Positions 59,653 to 64,000 of a DNA stretch of 64,000 nt are shown here, one piece after another. Within the stretch, counting starts at the first letter, position 1; each line of letters opens with the position of its first letter. The stretch covers positions 2,294,001-2,358,000 of the forward strand of contig NZ_WOWL01000001.1 in NCBI RefSeq assembly GCF_009741265.1, given 5' to 3'. This stretch comes from Pseudarthrobacter sp. GA104 (GTDB lineage Bacteria; Actinomycetota; Actinomycetes; Actinomycetales; Micrococcaceae). Position numbers and translations under genes: made by a program. Under the pieces are notes generated by a model. The model saw nothing but the letters and a program-made list of their open reading frames with translations. It searched no databases and was not told the DNA's origin.

Positions 59653-60060
59653 CTAGGCGTCCTTCCCGGGACCCTCCGCGTCGTCGCCCTGTTCGGACTT
59701 CTTCTGCCCCTCCAGCCAGGCCATGACGGCGGCCCGCGGTATCCGCCGGTGGGTGCCGCGATATTCCACCGGGATCTCCCCGCGGTCCGTCATGTTGCGC
59801 AGATACGTGTGGGAAATACCCGCCAGCTCGGCTGCCTTGGACGTGGTGAGCATGTCCTCCACGCTGCTGACGGTCACCGCTTCGCCGCGGCTGAAGCGGT
59901 GCAGGAGGTCGACGACGGCGTCCCTCGCCAGTGGCGGCAGCCGATGGACCGTGCCGTCCACGAAGACGGTGATGTCATCGCTGCCCGCAAGCGCCCGGCC
60001 CAGCTTCTCAGCATCCTCCGACGGGAGGGCGCCAGTTACCCGGGGAGCTATCAGTGCCAT
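59653..60060 (-). CDS. Excisionase-family (MerR-like) HTH protein
   Basis: 135 residues. C-terminal HTH_17-type domain at about 68-118: LTTSKAAELAGISHTYLRNMTDRGEIPVEYRGTHRRIPRAAVMAWL. The N-terminal part resembles the N-terminal region of antitoxin-like DNA-binding proteins that often precede a PIN-domain toxin gene. No PIN-domain gene follows here, so it looks like an orphan. Despite the family name nothing phage-like is nearby. Confidence 0.75.
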   Translation of the reverse strand: MALIAPRVTGALPSEDAEKLGRALAGSDDITVFVDGTVHRLPPLARDAVVDLLHRFSRGEAVTVSSVEDMLTTSKAAELAGISHTYLRNMTDRGEIPVEYRGTHRRIPRAAVMAWLEGQKKSEQGDDAEGPGKDA

Positions 60061-60108
60061 GCACCCAGCCTACCGGCGGCCACCCCGCCCCGGGGGTAAG
60101 CTCGGCAA

Positions 60109-60891
60109 ATGGAACTTACTGGCGGCCGGGACGTGGAAGCGGGCGGACTCCGGGGCAGGCTGTACGCCTCAGTCCTCCCCGCGGGAGCCCCGAACCGGCC
60201 TGCCTACGTCCTGCTGCACGGCATCGGAGTTTCGCACCGTTACCTGGCCCGGCTCCATCTTGAGCTGGCCGAGGAGGCGGACGTCTATACGTTCGACCTC
60301 CCGGGTTTCGGCAAGGCTTCAAGGCCGCCCCGCCAGCTCCAGATCGATGATTTTGCGGAGTTCGTGGGCGCTGTCCTGGCTGACTCCGGCGTTTCCAGCT
60401 ATGTGGTTGTGGGTCATTCCATGGGCACGCAGTTCGCAGTGGAACTGGCGCTCCGGGAACCTGCCAGGGCGGCCGGTGCCGTCCTGATGGGGCCGGTGGT
60501 GGATTCCCCCAGGAAGACCGTCACCAGGCAGGCGCTGGCCCTTACCCGCGATGCACTCCTGCGGGAGAGCCTGACATCGAACGCCCTCGTGTTCAGCGAC
60601 TACTTCAGGGCGGGACCGCGCTGGTACCTCACGGAACTTCCGGTAATGATGGACTACCCCATGGAGGAAAGGCTGGCCGCCGTCAGCCAGCCCGTCCTGG
60701 TCCTTCGCGGCGCCAAGGATCCCATTGCGCGCCGCCCCTGGTGCGAACGCCTCGCCGCCATTGCGCAGCAGGGCACAATGGCTGAAATCCCGGGACAAGG
60801 CCACGTTTTGCAGCACACCGCCCCCGGAACGGCGGCCGAGACCATCAGCGGCTGGGTCCGTGCCCTGGATGGCTTCGGCGTGACCGCCTAG
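60109..60891 (+). CDS. Alpha/beta-fold hydrolase
   Basis: 260 residues. LLHGIGVSHRY oxyanion region, nucleophile elbow VVGHSMGTQFA, Asp in LRGAKDPIARRPW and His in IPGQGHVLQH form a complete Ser-Asp-His triad. Typical of esterases, lactonases or C-C hydrolases; the substrate is not evident. It is divergent from the HTH protein gene (48-base spacer) and convergent with ptsI. Confidence 0.85.
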   Translation: MELTGGRDVEAGGLRGRLYASVLPAGAPNRPAYVLLHGIGVSHRYLARLHLELAEEADVYTFDLPGFGKASRPPRQLQIDDFAEFVGAVLADSGVSSYVVVGHSMGTQFAVELALREPARAAGAVLMGPVVDSPRKTVTRQALALTRDALLRESLTSNALVFSDYFRAGPRWYLTELPVMMDYPMEERLAAVSQPVLVLRGAKDPIARRPWCERLAAIAQQGTMAEIPGQGHVLQHTAPGTAAETISGWVRALDGFGVTA

Positions 60892-60915
60892 GACGGCACG
60901 AGCCGGACGGCGCCG

Positions 60916-62601
60916 CTAGAGCCCGAGTTCCTCCAGGACCGGCAGCTTCTCCCGGACCCAGGCCCGCGCTTCCGTGGCGCTGGGAGCGGACAGTGCCAGC
61001 TTGGCCAGCTGCTGGGCTTCCTCGAGTGTGACGGTCTTCAGCACTGCTGCCACGGCAGCAAGGGAGCGGGCCGTCATGGACAGGGTGCTTACGCCCAGGC
61101 CGGTAAGGACGACGGCGAGGGCAGGGTCGGCAGCCGCCTCACCGCACACGCCCACGGGTTTGTTGTTCCCTTCCGCGCGGGATCCTTCAACGGTCAGGCC
61201 CACGAGGCGCAGGACGGCCGGCTGCCAGGGCGTGTTGAGGTTGGCGAGCGGGCCGAGCTGGCGGTCTGCGGCCATGGCGTACTGGGTGAGGTCATTGGTG
61301 CCCAGGCTGGCGAAGGCAACTTCGCGAAGGATGGCCTCGGCGGTCAGGGCGGCGGAGGGGACCTCCACCATCACGCCGGGGGTCTTGATGCCGGCGTCCG
61401 CGCACATCGCGGCAAACCGGGCGGCCTCTTCCGCCGTCGAAATCATGGGGGCCATGACCCAGACGTCCGCTTCGGACTGCTTCTCCGCAAGTGCGATCGC
61501 CTCCAGCTGGCGGTCCAGAACACCGGGGGTGGTGAAGTCCGTGCGGTAGCCGCGGACACCCAGGGCAGGATTCGGCTCGGTGGAGTCGGTCAGGAACGGG
61601 AGCGGCTTGTCGGCCCCGGCGTCGAGGGTGCGCAGGACCACCTTCTTTCCCGGGAAGGCGTCAAATACGCTCTTGTAGGCCGCGGCCTGCTCTTCGACGC
61701 TGGGTTCGGTGTCGCGCTCCAGGAAGCAGAACTCGGTGCGGAAGAGGCCTACGCCCTGGGCGCCCAGCTTGGCGGCCGCCTCGGCATCCTTGCCCCCGCC
61801 CACGTTGGCGAGCAGCGGCACCAGGTGGCCGTCCGCCGTCGCGCCCGTGCCGCTGAACTCGGCCAGCAGGGAAGCCGTGGCCGCCCACGCCTCCGCTGCT
61901 GCGCGCAGGGATTCGTCCGGTTCGGAGGTGATGTTGCCGGCGGCGCCGTCCACATAGACTTCGGTGCCGTCGGGGAGCTCATCAACACCCACGGCGGCAA
62001 CAACGGCGGGGAGGCCGAGGGACCGGGCGATGATGGCCGTGTGGGACTGCGGGCCGCCGCCTGCGGTGACGAGGGCGAGGACCTTGTTCGGGTCCAGGGT
62101 GGCGGTGTCCGCCGGGGCCAGGTCCTCCGCCACCAGGACGAACGGGGTGCTGGATGCCGGGATGCCGGGTGCCGGCACGCCCCGCAGCTCGGCGACAATC
62201 CGGGCACGGACATCAAGGACGTCAGTGGCGCGTTCTGCCATGTAGCCGCCCAGGTTGTGGAGCATTTCGGAGACCGACGAGCCGGACTCCCAGATGGCGC
62301 GCTCGGCGGATGTGCCGCGGGCAACCAGCTTGGCGGCACCCTTGATCAGCATGGTGTCCTTGGCCATCAGTGCGGTTGCTTCGAGGACGGCCTTGCCGTC
62401 ACCGGTGGCGTGGGCTGCACGGTGCTTCAGTTCATCGTGCACGGCCTGGGATGCCGCCTTCAGGGCTGCGGTTGCTTCCTCCGCGGTGGTCCCTGCCGCC
62501 AGCTGCTCGCCGGCAGGAGGTTCGCTGATGGGTTTGGGCATCTGCCGGATGGTGCCGATGACGCGGCCTGGGCTGACGCCTACTCCTGGGAAGTTCTGCA
62601 C
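60916..62601 (-). CDS. ptsI: Phosphoenolpyruvate-protein phosphotransferase (enzyme I)
   Basis: 561 residues. It takes phosphate from PEP and passes it to HPr, starting all PTS sugar uptake. The phosphorylated His is His187 in GGGPQSHTAIIARSLGLPAV; GLFRTEFCFL, MVEVPSAALTAE, SLGTNDLTQYAMAADR and VGVCGEAAADP are PEP-binding domain motifs. The gene is divergent from a TetR regulator, downstream of which a mannitol PTS IIC gene begins, so the region encodes PTS functions in both directions. Confidence 0.94.
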   Translation of the reverse strand: MQNFPGVGVSPGRVIGTIRQMPKPISEPPAGEQLAAGTTAEEATAALKAASQAVHDELKHRAAHATGDGKAVLEATALMAKDTMLIKGAAKLVARGTSAERAIWESGSSVSEMLHNLGGYMAERATDVLDVRARIVAELRGVPAPGIPASSTPFVLVAEDLAPADTATLDPNKVLALVTAGGGPQSHTAIIARSLGLPAVVAAVGVDELPDGTEVYVDGAAGNITSEPDESLRAAAEAWAATASLLAEFSGTGATADGHLVPLLANVGGGKDAEAAAKLGAQGVGLFRTEFCFLERDTEPSVEEQAAAYKSVFDAFPGKKVVLRTLDAGADKPLPFLTDSTEPNPALGVRGYRTDFTTPGVLDRQLEAIALAEKQSEADVWVMAPMISTAEEAARFAAMCADAGIKTPGVMVEVPSAALTAEAILREVAFASLGTNDLTQYAMAADRQLGPLANLNTPWQPAVLRLVGLTVEGSRAEGNNKPVGVCGEAAADPALAVVLTGLGVSTLSMTARSLAAVAAVLKTVTLEEAQQLAKLALSAPSATEARAWVREKLPVLEELGL

Positions 62602-62729
62602 TGAAGGTCCTCATTCTCTGCCGGTTGCCAGGCCCGCCGATACGTCCGGCGCCATGCCGGTCCGCCGGAGGACTGCTTAGTCCGGAGGCGGGAAACGTGC
62701 CTGAAAAAAATTGTATGTGATTCAGTTCA

Positions 62730-62744
62730 TATAGCAATGCTATA
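62730..62744. promoter_or_regulatory. Palindromic operator upstream of the PTS-linked tetR
   Basis: TATAGC-AAT-GCTATA (62730-62744) is a perfect palindrome in the AT-rich ptsI/tetR spacer (62602-62762), 18 bases before the TetR start. It lies where the promoter of tetR should be and is the likely TetR site. Confidence 0.65.
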
Positions 62745-62762
62745 GGTGCTAGGGTAGCGGTT

Positions 62763-63491
62763 ATGAGTTTGGATGGCCAGCTTCCCCCCAAAATGCGACT
62801 GCTCCGTGCTGCCGCGGAGCTGCTGGCAAACTCAGGGGGCGCTCCCGTCTCCACGCGCCAGATCACGCAGCTGGCGGGGGTTACAGCACCCACCCTGTAC
62901 CACCACTTCGGTGACAAGGAAGGTCTGTTTGACGCCGTCGTCACCGCAGGGTTTGAAGAATATGTAGCGGGCGAAAGGGACTTCGCCCCCTCCGGGCAGC
63001 CGCTTGAGGACATCCGGAGAATGTGGGACAACCACGTGCAGTTCGGGCTGAAACAGCCGGAACTGTACTTGGTCATGTTCGGCAACATCCGACCGGAAAG
63101 CCGCCCGGCAATCGTCGCAGATGCCGAGGCGCTCATGGAGGAGATGCTGAACAAGGCAGCGGCGGCAGGCCAGTTGAACGTCCAGCCCAGGGAAGCGGCC
63201 AGGTCAATCCTGGCGGCCAACGTGGGGGTGACGCTGATGCTGATTGCGGAGCCCGCCTCCGAACGGAACCTCGAACTGTCCACCATGACCCGGGACGCCA
63301 TGATCTTTGCGGTGTCAGCCGAGCCCGCCAGCGGCCCGGCCCCGGGCGACGCCGGGAAATCCTCGGTAGTGGTGGCAGCGATCGCCCTGAACGCCGCACT
63401 TCAGGCCTCGCACTCTGACCAGCTTTCAAGCTCGGAACTCAAGCTTTTCCTCGAATGGCTCCACCGCATCTCCACCAGCCCGGCCGGCTGA
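62763..63491 (+). CDS. TetR-family regulator upstream of a mannitol PTS gene
   Basis: 242 residues. HTH near residues 10-58: MRLLRAAAELLANSGGAPVSTRQITQLAGVTAPTLYHHFGDKEGL. A longer than usual C-terminal domain binds an unknown ligand. It is followed 75 bases later on the same strand by the mannitol IIC gene, and is divergent from ptsI, with a perfect 15-bp palindrome just upstream. It probably regulates itself and one or both PTS units. Confidence 0.85.
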   Translation: MSLDGQLPPKMRLLRAAAELLANSGGAPVSTRQITQLAGVTAPTLYHHFGDKEGLFDAVVTAGFEEYVAGERDFAPSGQPLEDIRRMWDNHVQFGLKQPELYLVMFGNIRPESRPAIVADAEALMEEMLNKAAAAGQLNVQPREAARSILAANVGVTLMLIAEPASERNLELSTMTRDAMIFAVSAEPASGPAPGDAGKSSVVVAAIALNAALQASHSDQLSSSELKLFLEWLHRISTSPAG

Positions 63492-63566
63492 ATCCAGGCC
63501 GGCACTACGTCGTCGTAAGTATCGGACCATCCTGCGGAGCAGCAGGAATGACGGTTAGGAAATCAC

Positions 63567-64000
63567 ATGGCAACAGAGACAGTTGCAAAGCCCCGCACCA
63601 GCGCGCGCGTGCACGTCCAAAAGTTCGGGACCTTCCTGTCCGGAATGATCATGCCCAACATCGGCGCTTTCATTGCCTGGGGCCTTATCACCGCCCTGTT
63701 CATTGAAAAGGGCTGGCTGCCCGTGCCCCAGCTGGGCGGTTTTGGCGAGACTGGCGGAAAGCCGAACACCGGCCTCGTCGGGCCGATGATCACCTACCTG
63801 CTGCCCCTGCTGATTGCGTACACCGGCGGCCGGATGGTCTACGACGTCCGCGGCGGCGTGGTGGGCGCCATCGGCACCATGGGCGTGATTGTGGGTGCCG
63901 GCATCCCCATGTTCATCGGGGCCATGATCATGGGCCCGCTGGGCGGCTGGACCATGAAGAAGATCGACTCGATCTGGGACGGCAAGATCCGTCCCGGCTT
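63567..64000 (+). CDS. mtlA: PTS mannitol transporter IIC component (5' part)
   Basis: Open from ATG 63567 (TAGGAAA ahead) to the window end; 144 codons visible, so the gene continues outside. MtlA-type IIC features: [30 protein letters not shown], then [42 protein letters not shown] and [13 protein letters not shown]. It imports and phosphorylates mannitol. Whether it carries IIB and IIA domains cannot be seen. It follows the TetR gene by 75 bases. Confidence 0.9.
   Translation, partial: MATETVAKPRTSARVHVQKFGTFLSGMIMPNIGAFIAWGLITALFIEKGWLPVPQLGGFGETGGKPNTGLVGPMITYLLPLLIAYTGGRMVYDVRGGVVGAIGTMGVIVGAGIPMFIGAMIMGPLGGWTMKKIDSIWDGKIRPG

Noticed and set aside
1..64000. tRNA, rRNA, CRISPR arrays and insertion sequences
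   Set aside because: No cloverleaf, rRNA core, regularly spaced repeat array or transposase was found on either strand by reading.

Overview
The window is high-GC DNA with dense, short-spaced operons, ATGA/TGATG stop-start overlaps and frequent GTG starts. Together with the gene content (unfused pca genes with an IclR regulator, split PntA, polymerase-only LigD, Bkd-like dehydrogenase, FUSC and PucR proteins) this points to a soil actinobacterium of the Arthrobacter/Pseudarthrobacter type. The genus is inferred from gene content; no rRNA or other phylogenetic marker is present. I see no tRNA, rRNA, CRISPR array, insertion sequence or prophage.

Aromatic catabolism fills the left side. Positions 1-7263 carry a protocatechuate beta-ketoadipate operon (pcaH partial, G, B, D, C, F, I, J and an IclR regulator) closed by a strong terminator. 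Next comes a divergent shikimate/quinate-type unit (MHS transporter; shikimate dehydrogenase-like enzyme and a second IclR). Further right, at 22195-24247, an IclR regulator and pobA make protocatechuate from 4-hydroxybenzoate, and a matched pair of 15-bp palindromes marks their likely operator. A TetR/FAD-monooxygenase pair follows.

Between these lie the three-gene pnt transhydrogenase operon, a diacylglycerol-kinase-type lipid kinase, and a five-gene leftward operon at 14638-19731 (ACS-type MFS carrier, GntR, hydantoin-racemase-like, hydantoinase-like and arylmalonate-decarboxylase-like proteins). That operon is the least ordinary part of the window: the racemase-like protein lacks both catalytic cysteines, no carbamoylase is present, the hydantoinase start is out of frame by one base in a C tract, and its promoter carries two tandem GGGATCCC palindromes.

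The centre (26-46 kb) has an Fe3+/phosphonate-type ABC importer, a thioesterase, a GNAT, a MarR-small protein-Ser/Thr kinase unit flanked by CTAG clusters, purB, a WXG100-like protein coupled to a WXG-lipase fusion, an aromatic/histidinol-phosphate aminotransferase, a branched-chain/pyruvate dehydrogenase operon (E1 alpha, E1 beta, E2), a universal stress protein and a LysN-type aminotransferase. The right side (46-64 kb) has a GerMN lipoprotein, LigD polymerase, an FMN reductase with a divergent TetR, an oligopeptide ABC operon with a long leader, a Gfo/Idh oxidoreductase, alanine dehydrogenase with a divergent PucR regulator, ptsI, and a TetR gene followed by the start of a mannitol PTS IIC gene.

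A dispersed palindromic element occurs three times (3760, 19991, 57001). Two copies supply the last two codons and the stop codon (Pro-Asn-stop) of unrelated genes. The third has different outer arms that still pair, as expected for a selected hairpin.
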